Shown piece by piece: positions 24,576 to 32,041 of a stretch of 64,000 bases of DNA. The position numbers were made by a program, and so were the translations under genes. Source of the DNA: JAAGZL01 sp050291365. Lineage in GTDB: Bacteria > Pseudomonadota > Gammaproteobacteria > Chromatiales > Chromatiaceae. The first letter of the stretch is position 1; each line of letters opens with the position of its first letter. The DNA is taken from positions 168,470 to 232,469 of the forward strand of contig JBNKJS010000012.1 in NCBI GenBank assembly GCA_050291365.1. Reading direction: 5' to 3'. Under the pieces are notes generated by a model that saw nothing but the letters and a program-made list of their open reading frames with translations, was not told where the DNA came from and ran no database searches.

Positions 24576-25565
24576 ATGGGTAATAAGGATGATGTGGTTG
24601 AATACGAAAAAAATGGAGATTTTAATGAGGCTGATGATAGCTCAGCAGCTTCAGCGGTCAAAGAGTCAGCTATAGAGGCTAGTGACGCTGAGGAATCAAA
24701 AAAGGTCCAGGATGCTGAAGATGTAACCCAGTCTCAGATGGATGCCACCCGTCTTTATCTCAATGAGATAGGCGCATCAGAACTGCTGACAGCAGAAGAA
24801 GAGGTATACTTCTCCCGTAAGGCCCAAAAGGGAGATGAACCCTCAAGGCAGAGGATGATTGAGAGCAATCTCCGGTTGGTGGTGAAGATAGCCAGGCGCT
24901 ACATGAATCGGGGTCTGGCGCTGCTGGATCTTATTGAGGAGGGAAATCTTGGCCTGATGCGGGCGGTTGAAAAGTTTGACCCAGAACGTGGATTTCGTTT
25001 CTCAACCTACGCAACCTGGTGGATTCGCCAGACTATCGAACGGGCAATCATGAATCAGACCAGAACCATTCGTCTGCCTATTCATGTAGTAAAAGAGATC
25101 AATATCTATCTGAGGGCTGCCCGAAAACTGACCCAGAGTCTAGATCACGAGCCAACGGCCGAGGAGGTTGCAGAGCTCCTGGATAAGCCGATTAATGAGG
25201 TCAAGCGCATGCTGGGGCTGAATGAGCGTATCACCTCAGTAGACACCCCCTTTGGTAAAAATGCAGATAAACCTTTATTGGAGACTATCTCGGACATCAA
25301 ATCTGAGGATCCGGCAGATAAAATCCAGAATGAAAACCTAAGCTCAAATCTGGATGACTGGCTCAGTAAATTGAATGAGAAACAGCGCGAGGTGGTTGAG
25401 AGGCGTTTTGGCCTGCATGGATATGAGATTTCCACCCTGGAGCAGGTGGCAAAAGAGCTTGGTGTCACCAGGGAAAGGGTGCGTCAGATCCAGATGGATG
25501 GATTGAAAAGATTGCGAATTATCCTAGAGAAAGACGGGTTTTCCATTGACACAATATTCAAGTAA
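24576..25565 (+). CDS. rpoS: RNA polymerase sigma factor RpoS
   Basis: Stationary-phase/general-stress sigma factor. The 329 residues begin with an acidic region (1-50), then region 1.2 (DATRLYLNEIGASELLTAEE), region 2 (LRLVVKIARRYMNRGLALLD and FSTYATWWIRQTIERAI), region 3 and region 4 with the helix-turn-helix LEQVAKELGVTRERVRQIQ. Length and neighbours (nlpD) separate it from RpoD and RpoH. ACAGGAGTAGATTCGT precedes ATG 24576. Confidence 0.97.
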   Translation: MGNKDDVVEYEKNGDFNEADDSSAASAVKESAIEASDAEESKKVQDAEDVTQSQMDATRLYLNEIGASELLTAEEEVYFSRKAQKGDEPSRQRMIESNLRLVVKIARRYMNRGLALLDLIEEGNLGLMRAVEKFDPERGFRFSTYATWWIRQTIERAIMNQTRTIRLPIHVVKEINIYLRAARKLTQSLDHEPTAEEVAELLDKPINEVKRMLGLNERITSVDTPFGKNADKPLLETISDIKSEDPADKIQNENLSSNLDDWLSKLNEKQREVVERRFGLHGYEISTLEQVAKELGVTRERVRQIQMDGLKRLRIILEKDGFSIDTIFK

Positions 25566-25592
25566 TATTAGTCACTATCGGTTTGTGTAGAA

Positions 25593-25615
25593 GAAAAAAT
25601 AGGCTTTATTTTTTC
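25593..25615. terminator. AT-rich hairpin after rpoS
   Basis: GAAAAAATA, loop GGCTT, TATTTTTTC: a perfect 9-bp stem ending in a T-run, 28 bases after the rpoS stop. The stem is AT-rich, so the strength is uncertain. Confidence 0.55.
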
Positions 25616-25721
25616 GGTAGATGCATAATTATTATTAGTAGCGTCACAGAACGCCGGAAAATGGACTGGATATGACTAAAACAAGAGAAGGACAAGCAGT
25701 GGGTACTGCATTTCAAAGTCA

Positions 25722-26432
25722 GTGAAAACTAAAAGTTTAGAAATAGAATGCCAAAACTGTGGTCTGGATTCACTATGTGAATTGCTCGACTATGGAGAGA
25801 GTGAAGCCAGGCTTCCTGAAGGTACCCTGCTGCGCAGTCAGACAGTGGCCCGGGGCGAGACAATCTTCCATGCAGGTGATCCCTTCCACTCCTTCATTGC
25901 GGTAAAATCTGGATCGTTCAAAACCACCACCTTGACCCCGCAAGGCCAGGAGAGGGTGGTAGGTTTTCACCTTGCTGGAGAGATGGTCGGTACTGAGGGG
26001 ATTGCGCCTGGTAATTACAGCACTACCGCCCGCGCCCTGGAGGCAAGCGCTATTTGTGAGCTGAGTCTGGGTAATCTGTTTAAAACAGGTTGTCCGGTAA
26101 ATGAGTTACAGAACAGGGTTATTGCCATACTCGGTAATGAGATTGCTTTCTACCACGGCCTGCATGGGACCCTTGTGCGTCAAAGCAGTGAACAGCGCCT
26201 GGCGGCCTTTCTACTGAGCATATACAACAGAATGGACAAACGCGGGATATCTGGAATGGATTTCAGGCTAAGCATGTCCCGCAGTGACATTGCCAGTTAC
26301 TTGGGTCTGGCTAGTGAGACTGTCAGTCGTATTCTCATGAAACTGCAGAAGCTTGATATGATCAAGATCCGCAATAAACAGGTTCAGATAGCAAACCTTG
26401 ACTTCCTTGAGGAGATGGCAAATTGCGGTTAG
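25722..26432 (+). CDS. FNR-type oxygen-sensing transcription regulator (canonical cysteines)
   Basis: A 236-residue Crp/Fnr protein. Cysteines at 10, 13 and 19 (CQNCGLDSLC, C-x2-C-x5-C) and C112 in ALEASAIC match all four 4Fe-4S ligands of E. coli FNR (C20, C23, C29, C122), so it should be oxygen-sensitive. The sensor barrel contains FHAGDPFHSFIAVKSGSFK; the recognition helix ETVSRILMKLQ keeps E..SR for TTGAT. The start is GTG 25722, since no in-frame ATG lies before the first Cys; the ribosome site is poor. It follows rpoS and its stop is next to the stop of the reverse XRE-cupin gene. It is the more FNR-like of the two regulators in this window. Confidence 0.92.
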   Translation: MKTKSLEIECQNCGLDSLCELLDYGESEARLPEGTLLRSQTVARGETIFHAGDPFHSFIAVKSGSFKTTTLTPQGQERVVGFHLAGEMVGTEGIAPGNYSTTARALEASAICELSLGNLFKTGCPVNELQNRVIAILGNEIAFYHGLHGTLVRQSSEQRLAAFLLSIYNRMDKRGISGMDFRLSMSRSDIASYLGLASETVSRILMKLQKLDMIKIRNKQVQIANLDFLEEMANCG

Positions 26433-26433
26433 G

Positions 26434-26988
26434 CTATTTCAGGTCTGGAAACTCAAGAATAGTCACTATACCGCTGGCCTGAGACCCTCCCCGGTTGTGA
26501 TAACTGTGTTTTACGTTACCCCTGAAGTGGGCACTGTCGCCCTCACGCAGGATCTTATTCTCACTGGCGATCTCCAACACCACCTCACCCTGCATGATAT
26601 GTAGATACTCTTCGCTTCCTGGTGGGTGGGGCTTGCCGTGATAGGTCGATTTGGGATCAAGCTCAAACAGCTGTTGTGAAATAGATGGATTGCCCTGAGG
26701 GGATATGGTTGTGGCCCGATAGCTGCCATCTCCAGATTCAAACTTTCCCATATCCTCTTTTAAGGTCACTTCAACCCGGTCGTGATGGGTCTCTAGCAGA
26801 TCATCAATAGTGCAGTCCAGTGCCACCGCTATCTTGTATACCGCTGCCAGACTGGGGTTAGATTCGTCCTTCTCTATGGTCGCCAGGGTGGCCCGTGGTA
26901 TATCTGCCCGATCTGCCAACTGCTGTTGGGTCATCTTGCGCTTGGCCCTCAGCTCACGGATGCGGTTTCCAACTAGGTTAGTAATCAT
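26434..26988 (-). CDS. XRE-family regulator with C-terminal cupin domain
   Basis: The 184 residues combine a helix-turn-helix (about 6-60: KMTQQQLADRADIPRATLAT) and a cupin barrel (about 100-182: HPPGSEEYLHIMQGEVVLEI and GDSAHFRGNVKHSYHN). The HTH binds DNA; the cupin usually senses a small ligand, as in PuuR- or SinR-like regulators of amine or amino-acid metabolism. Cupin metal-type residues (two His and Glu) are partly present. It lies 91 bases downstream of ilvN on the same strand and could be read through from the ilv operon. Target genes are unknown. Confidence 0.88.
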   Translation of the reverse strand: MITNLVGNRIRELRAKRKMTQQQLADRADIPRATLATIEKDESNPSLAAVYKIAVALDCTIDDLLETHHDRVEVTLKEDMGKFESGDGSYRATTISPQGNPSISQQLFELDPKSTYHGKPHPPGSEEYLHIMQGEVVLEIASENKILREGDSAHFRGNVKHSYHNRGGSQASGIVTILEFPDLK

Positions 26989-27079
26989 TGCCGGTATTCC
27001 AAAATAAGAACAATATTGCTGATATATTAGATTCTATGCCGGTTGATTGCAAGGTCACAGGGTTAACTGGCCACCGGTC

Positions 27080-27382
27080 CTAGGCAAAAAACTCCTCCAG
27101 CCTTATGAAGGCCTGGTGATCTGCCCCATGTCTTCTCACCGCAAGCACATCTTCCAGTTTCTCTACCTGTTTGATCATCTGCTCCAGGCACTTCTCTCTA
27201 TCCACCAGCAGCCAGATACGGCTCTGTTTCCGGTCTCCTACCGGCATGCAGAGGATACCTTCAACGTTATAGGCGCGGCGTGCAAACAGGCCAGAAACAT
27301 GGGACATAACCCCAGGATGGTTGCGTACAGTTAGTTCCAGTATTTCACGATCATTCGTGTTGCTTATCTGTTTAGGCTGCAT
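27080..27382 (-). CDS. ilvN: Acetolactate synthase small (regulatory) subunit, IlvN type
   Basis: Regulatory subunit for valine feedback inhibition. With 100 residues it is the short IlvN form rather than the 160-residue IlvH: a single ACT domain, ILELTVRNHPGVMSHVSGLF with the Asn/His/Gly ligand site, and RIWLLVDREKCLEQMIKQVEK. It overlaps the ilvB end by 11 bases. The IlvBN type matches the valine/leucine-type leader peptide upstream. Confidence 0.9.
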   Translation of the reverse strand: MQPKQISNTNDREILELTVRNHPGVMSHVSGLFARRAYNVEGILCMPVGDRKQSRIWLLVDREKCLEQMIKQVEKLEDVLAVRRHGADHQAFIRLEEFFA

Positions 27383-29054
27383 TGCTTTTACCTCCTATCA
27401 TCTCACTGTTGGCGGCACCAGGTGGCACCATGGGAAGTACCTGTTCATTTACGTCTATTGGAACGTGAATCAGACTTGGTCCCTCGCTGAGAAGAGCATC
27501 TTTGATCAGATCTTCATGATTATCGCTGCTGCCCAGATCGTAGGTAGGTATGCCAAAGCCATTAGCAATGGTTATAAAATCCATACGGGATTCATACCCG
27601 GAGGCAAAGGTGCGCTTTCCATAGAACAGGGTCTGTTGTTGATGCACCAGACCCAGGGCGTTGTTGTTCATCAAGACAATCTTGATGTTGGCCTGCTGTT
27701 CCACCGCGGTGGCCAGCTCCCGGATATTCATCATCAAACTACCGTCGCCAGTTATGCAGATTACTCTGTTGTCAGGTTCTGCCAGGGCTGCGCCGATAGC
27801 GGCAGGCAGGCCGAATCCCATGGTGCCTAGCCCTCCTGATGTAAGCCAACGCCGAGGTTTGCGCAAAGGGTAGAGCTGCGCCGTGCGCATCTGGTGTTGG
27901 CCAACATCGGTTGAGACTATGGCATCATCGCCCACCATGTCAGCAATTTTGCGGATCGATCCGTAGGCGGAGTTGGCCCTGTTTACATCAGGTGCGATAA
28001 ATGGATGGATCTGTTTTAATCGGTTGATTTCAGTGGTCCATTCACTACGATCGTTGGCAGAGATCAAAGGGATCAACTGCTCCAATACCGCATGCACGTC
28101 TCCAGTTATCCCGATATGGGCCTGCTTGATCTTACCCAACTCGCTGGGATCTATGTCGATATGAATGACCTGGGCGTTGGGGCAGAAGGCAGAGACCTTA
28201 CCGGTGGCGCGATCATCGAAGCGGGCACCTACCGCAATTAGCAGATCGCAGGCCTCCAGGGCCAGGTTGGTGTAGGGGGCGGCGTGCATGCCGAGCATGC
28301 CCAGAGAGAGCTCATGGTCTGCCGGTATGGCGCCCAGGGCCATTAGAGTCATGGTGGTGGGTAGAGTAGATCTCTCCATTAATGACCTGGCCTGGTCGCT
28401 GGCATTGGACATGATGGTCCCACCGCCCAGGTAGAGGATAGGGCGTTTCGACCGGTTGATCATGGTCGCAGCCTGCTCTATATCTTCTGGTTTGGCAGAT
28501 TGAGGAGTGGTAGGTTTTCCCGGCTCTGGCCAGTGTTCAAAGGTTATCTCCTGAGTCTGAATATCCTTGGGGATATCGATCAGCACCGGGCCTGGGCGTC
28601 CGGAAGAGGCTATGCGAAATGCGTCTGGGATGGCCTGCAACAGCTCCTCCGCACTGCGGATTAGGAGGTTGTGCTTGGTAATGGGGATGCTGAGGCCATA
28701 GGTGTCAACCTCTTGGAAGGCATCGCTGCCGATCATGCCGCTGTGAACCTGCCCAGTGATGCAGATAATCGGAATGGAATCCAGCTTGGCATCTGCAATC
28801 GCTGTTAGCACATTGGTGGCGCCAGGGCCGGAGGTGGCGAAACAGACCTGGGGCTGTCCAGTAACCCTAGCCATGCCCTGAGCGATAAAGCCCGCTCCCT
28901 GTTCGTGGCGCGCCAGTACATGGCGAATCTTGTCGCTGTGGTGCAGGGCATCGTACAGGGGCAGATTGGCACCACCGGGAATTCCGGCAATGGTTGCAAT
29001 CCCCTGGCGTTCGAGCAGACGAATGGTGAGCTCTGCTCCGGTCATTGTGTTCAT
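27372..29054 (-). CDS. ilvB: Acetolactate synthase large subunit, IlvB type
   Basis: Thiamine-diphosphate enzyme making acetolactate or acetohydroxybutyrate, the first common step to valine, leucine and isoleucine. The 560 residues show the catalytic Glu in LARHEQGAGFIAQGMAR, the middle FAD-type domain, and the ThDP/Mg motif ITGDGSLMMNIRELATA with the NNNALG element. ATG 29054 follows GTAGGAGACCCTAACA, a good site. Expression is very likely controlled by transcription attenuation; see the leader peptide and terminator upstream. Confidence 0.95.
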   Translation of the reverse strand: MNTMTGAELTIRLLERQGIATIAGIPGGANLPLYDALHHSDKIRHVLARHEQGAGFIAQGMARVTGQPQVCFATSGPGATNVLTAIADAKLDSIPIICITGQVHSGMIGSDAFQEVDTYGLSIPITKHNLLIRSAEELLQAIPDAFRIASSGRPGPVLIDIPKDIQTQEITFEHWPEPGKPTTPQSAKPEDIEQAATMINRSKRPILYLGGGTIMSNASDQARSLMERSTLPTTMTLMALGAIPADHELSLGMLGMHAAPYTNLALEACDLLIAVGARFDDRATGKVSAFCPNAQVIHIDIDPSELGKIKQAHIGITGDVHAVLEQLIPLISANDRSEWTTEINRLKQIHPFIAPDVNRANSAYGSIRKIADMVGDDAIVSTDVGQHQMRTAQLYPLRKPRRWLTSGGLGTMGFGLPAAIGAALAEPDNRVICITGDGSLMMNIRELATAVEQQANIKIVLMNNNALGLVHQQQTLFYGKRTFASGYESRMDFITIANGFGIPTYDLGSSDNHEDLIKDALLSEGPSLIHVPIDVNEQVLPMVPPGAANSEMIGGKSNAA

Positions 29055-29126
29055 TGTTAGGGTCTCCTACGTTAGGACCTGTAAACAGGCCATGGACCCC
29101 TTCGGCTTGAACCGGCTGCGAGCAAT

Positions 29127-29159
29127 AAAAAACCCCGCCGGTTTGCGCCGGCGGGGTTT
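29127..29159 (-). terminator. ilvBN attenuator terminator
   Basis: On the reverse strand AAACCCCGCCGG, loop CGCAAA, CCGGCGGGGTTT followed by further T: a 12-bp GC-rich stem with six T (A at 29127-29132 on the plus strand). It lies between the leader peptide stop and ilvB, in the position of a regulated attenuator. Very strong by eye. Confidence 0.92.
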
Positions 29160-29181
29160 GATTAAACTATTACCAATCCCG

Positions 29182-29277
29182 CTACGGCGCAGAGGCCACC
29201 ACGACGTTCACGACAGAGACGACAGAAACCACTACCAGAGTGGCGGGAAGGCTGTTTGTCATCTCAGAACGGTTCAT
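29182..29277 (-). CDS. ivbL: ilvBN leader peptide (valine-rich)
   Basis: A 31-residue peptide, MNRSEMTNSLPA followed by TLVVVSVVSVVNVVVA and SAP-stop. Ten of the 31 codons are valine and two leucine. It resembles E. coli IvbL, also rich in Val and ending near Ala-Pro. When charged valyl-tRNA is scarce the ribosome stalls on the Val run and prevents the downstream terminator. The second Met (codon 6) is another possible start. It ends 23 bases before the terminator stem. Found by reading the sequence; too short for ordinary gene calling. Confidence 0.88.
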   Translation of the reverse strand: MNRSEMTNSLPATLVVVSVVSVVNVVVASAP

Positions 29278-29329
29278 GGTTTGCTTTTTTGGTTACCAGT
29301 AAAAAATAAATACAAAGCTGTTAAGTAGG

Positions 29330-29358
29330 ATATTCGCTCAGCTCCGCTGCTATGTCAA
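29330..29358 (-). promoter_or_regulatory. Candidate sigma-70 promoter of the ilvBN leader
   Basis: Reverse strand TTGACA (perfect -35), 17-base spacer, GAATAT (weak -10), about 50 bases before the leader ATG. Confidence 0.5.
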
Positions 29359-29398
29359 TAGACTATTTCTGGTGAGTGTCCGCACAAGTAGTGAGTGA

Positions 29399-29563
29399 TT
29401 ACTCCTCAATTAACTCAAACTCATCCTTGCTCGCGCCACAATCAGGGCACTCCCAATCTTCGGGAACATCTTCCCATTTGGTCCCAGCCGGTATGCCATC
29501 ATCAGGTGCACCCTCGGCTTCGTCATAGATGTAGCCACACACTTCACATACATACTTTTTCAT
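29399..29563 (-). CDS. Rubredoxin
   Basis: A 54-residue one-electron carrier. It begins KKYVCEVCGYIYDEAEG and has the second knuckle WECPDCGASKDEF; the iron ligands are C6, C9, C39 and C42. CCTGGAGGCGAATTTT precedes ATG 29563. It lies 47 bases downstream of the di-iron hydroxylase and in the same direction as that gene and the flavin reductase, which suggests it delivers electrons from the reductase to the hydroxylase. It could also serve the rubrerythrins at 43 and 46 kb, which lack their own rubredoxin domain. Confidence 0.95.
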   Translation of the reverse strand: MKKYVCEVCGYIYDEAEGAPDDGIPAGTKWEDVPEDWECPDCGASKDEFELIEE

Positions 29564-29610
29564 AAAATTCGCCTCCAGGTTATGAAGTTAAGTCTGGTTA
29601 AATATTATAG

Positions 29611-30474
29611 TTATTTTCCTGCCTTAGGTTTTTCCCATTTGCGCTCATTAATGGTGTAACCGGGGGCCCTGGCAACAAATGGCAGGGCAAGCATGCCGGG
29701 CAGCCAGCTAATCTGTTTTGCTTGGCTAAAACCTTGGATGCCGATGGTCATGCCTTGGTGTCCATTATCTGGTTGTGCCTTGTAGGTGCCAAAGATACGA
29801 TCCCACCAGGGGAGATTAAACCCAAAGTTACTGTTGGTCTCTTCCGGTATTACTGAGTGGTGTACCCGGTGCATATCTGGAGTAACCACAAGCAGTCGCA
29901 CTATCCGATCTACACCCTCTGGCAGTCGTATATTGCCGTGATTGAACATGGCAGTGGCGTTCAGCAGTACCTCAAAAATAACCACGCCAACCACGGGCGG
30001 TCCAAGGGCGATAATGGTGGCAAACTTGATCAGCATGGAGAGGATTATCTCCAGGGTATGGAAGCGGGAACCGGTGGTTACGTCATAATCCGGGTCCACA
30101 TGGTGCACCATGTGTAGTCGCCACAGGGCGGGGACGGCATGCACCATCACATGTTGCAGGTAGATGATCATGTCCATCGCTATTACGGAGACGGTTACCG
30201 CAAGGATGAAAGGGAGATCGTAATAATTAAGCAGGCCCCAGCCGTTGGCTTGGGCAAAGGCGGCAACACCCACGGCGGCAGCGGGAAACAACAGGCGTAA
30301 TACCAAGGTGTTAAGAAATACCAGACCAAGGTTGTTGACCCAGCGCAGGGCCTTGGATACCGATAGCCTGCGACGTGGCGCTAGTATCTCGGCAATAGCT
30401 ACCAGGGTAAATACACTCAAGAAAAAACCAAGGCGTATTTGCTGTTCATGATCCAGGAGCCACTCATTCCACAT
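29611..30474 (-). CDS. Sterol desaturase/fatty acid hydroxylase superfamily protein
   Basis: A 287-residue membrane protein with about five hydrophobic helices and the eight-histidine di-iron site: H-x3-H in LQHVMVH, HxxHH in LHMVHHVD, and HxxHH in MHRVHHSV, plus the His of FNHGN. Members use O2 to hydroxylate or desaturate lipids. The substrate here is unknown; a membrane lipid or hopanoid/fatty acid is a guess from the family. It starts 7 bases after the reductase gene and is followed by rubredoxin, forming a complete electron chain. Confidence 0.88.
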   Translation of the reverse strand: MWNEWLLDHEQQIRLGFFLSVFTLVAIAEILAPRRRLSVSKALRWVNNLGLVFLNTLVLRLLFPAAAVGVAAFAQANGWGLLNYYDLPFILAVTVSVIAMDMIIYLQHVMVHAVPALWRLHMVHHVDPDYDVTTGSRFHTLEIILSMLIKFATIIALGPPVVGVVIFEVLLNATAMFNHGNIRLPEGVDRIVRLLVVTPDMHRVHHSVIPEETNSNFGFNLPWWDRIFGTYKAQPDNGHQGMTIGIQGFSQAKQISWLPGMLALPFVARAPGYTINERKWEKPKAGK

Positions 30475-30481
30475 AGGATAA

Positions 30482-31297
30482 TTACCAGTAACGTTCCAGA
30501 TGCACTAGCCCTGGCTCTTTCTTTTTATGTTCCGGGTAGCCCTGGGATGCAAGCATTTTGGCCATATCCTCAACCATGTCAGGATTGCCGCAGAGAAAGA
30601 TATGGGTGTTGTCCGGTGAGGCCTTAGTGTTCCATTGCTCATCGGCCACGCCACTTTTCCAGATGTCCTGAATACGTCCAACATTACCTGACCAACCCAT
30701 TACCTCACTCTCCGGTCTGGTTATGGTGGGGATATAGTGAAAATTGGGCAGCAGATTGTTCAGGGTGCTTAGCTCTGAACTGTAACCCAGATCCCAGGAG
30801 TGTCTGGCACCATGGATGATGGTCAGGTTTCTGCTGTCTCCCGGATGTATAAAGGTGCGGATCATACTCATGTAGGGGGCAACTCCTGTTCCTGTGCCCA
30901 TAAGAATCAGGTTTGACTCTGGCGGTATCTGATCCAGAGTAAACATGCCGGTTATCTTGGTCCCCATGAAAATCCTGTCTCCGCGCTTCAGGGCAAACAG
31001 TCTTGGGGTAAGAGATCCAGAACGCACCAGTGAGATATAAAACTCAAGATACTCCTTTTTTATTGAGGATGAGGCTATGGAGTAGGAACGCCTAACCAGC
31101 TTATCCGGCGCTGGTGGGTTTTCCTCTGGATCTGAGATCTCTATTCGTGGCGCGTTCGCAGGAAGCCCCAGGACCACAAACTGCCCCGGACTGTAATCAG
31201 ATATGTCCCAACCGTCAGGTGTGACCCTGAGAATCATGGTCTCCGAGGATATGTGTTGTACCTCACCTATAATTGCATTTAACTCAGTAGTCGCCAT
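30482..31297 (-). CDS. fpr: Ferredoxin/flavodoxin-NADP reductase (Fpr type)
   Basis: About 271 residues. The FAD domain has the RRSYSIASS motif, the NADP domain GTGTGVAPYMSMIRTF, FLCGNPDMVEDMAKML and the aromatic end HLERYW, which stacks on the flavin in bacterial Fpr enzymes. It moves electrons between NADPH and a small iron-sulfur or flavin protein. ATG 31297 (ATTELNAII) is preferred to 31309 because GGTGA precedes it. First gene of the reductase-hydroxylase-rubredoxin run, so its partner may be the rubredoxin. Confidence 0.9.
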   Translation of the reverse strand: MATTELNAIIGEVQHISSETMILRVTPDGWDISDYSPGQFVVLGLPANAPRIEISDPEENPPAPDKLVRRSYSIASSSIKKEYLEFYISLVRSGSLTPRLFALKRGDRIFMGTKITGMFTLDQIPPESNLILMGTGTGVAPYMSMIRTFIHPGDSRNLTIIHGARHSWDLGYSSELSTLNNLLPNFHYIPTITRPESEVMGWSGNVGRIQDIWKSGVADEQWNTKASPDNTHIFLCGNPDMVEDMAKMLASQGYPEHKKKEPGLVHLERYW

Positions 31298-31474
31298 GAT
31301 TTTCACCATTTGGTTGGAGTAATTTTATGGTCGATTCTATATCTTAGTCTCAGAATAGAAAAAGATATGCCAGACTACCATGGCCCTGTGCCATGAGTGA
31401 CATGCGCTATCAAAAATATGTTGCTTATGTTAAAAAAATGGGTAGTAACACCTACTTTTTCAAGGGCAGGTTAG

Positions 31475-32041
31475 ATGTCAGACCCAAATACACCCCATAT
31501 CCAGTTGCTGTTTGTGCACCCATATCCTCATCGCTCTAAGGTGAATAGAGTGCTGCTTGAAGGTGTATGTGATCTTCCTGGAGTACAGGTATGTGATCTA
31601 TATGAGCAGTATCCTGATTTTTATATAGATAAGGAGAGAGAGCAGCAGACCCTGCGTGATACGGACCTACTGGTGGTGCAACATCCACTGTATTGGTATA
31701 GCGCCCCTGCCATGTTTAAGCAGTGGCAGGATGTGGTGCTGGAGCACGGATTCGCCTTTGGCAGTGGGGGCGATGCCATGCGCGGCAAGGATTTCCTGGC
31801 GGTAATATCAGTCGGTCAGAGTGAGGCATCATACAGTCCGGAAGGACACAATCGTCACAGTATAGATGAGATCCTCTATCCATATGAGTGCATGGCCAAC
31901 CATTGTGGCATGAACTACCTTGAGCCTATTGTTATATTTGGTGCACACAGACAGGGTGATAATGATATGGCTAAGTGTATTGATCGATATCGCAAACGAT
32001 TAATCAATTATCGCCCAGGCGCGGAAACCAGTCATGACTGA
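31475..32041 (+). CDS. kefG: KefG/KefF-like NAD(P)H oxidoreductase (flavodoxin-like)
   Basis: A 188-residue flavodoxin-fold quinone-reductase-like protein, an ancillary subunit needed for full activity of Kef potassium efflux systems. It shows LLFVHPYPHRSKVNRVLLE, VVQHPLYWYSAPAMFKQWQD and the ISVGQSEASYSP loop. It overlaps the antiporter gene by 8 bases, as in kefGB/kefFC operons. The region 31310-31474 before it shows no further gene. Confidence 0.88.
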   Translation: MSDPNTPHIQLLFVHPYPHRSKVNRVLLEGVCDLPGVQVCDLYEQYPDFYIDKEREQQTLRDTDLLVVQHPLYWYSAPAMFKQWQDVVLEHGFAFGSGGDAMRGKDFLAVISVGQSEASYSPEGHNRHSIDEILYPYECMANHCGMNYLEPIVIFGAHRQGDNDMAKCIDRYRKRLINYRPGAETSHD

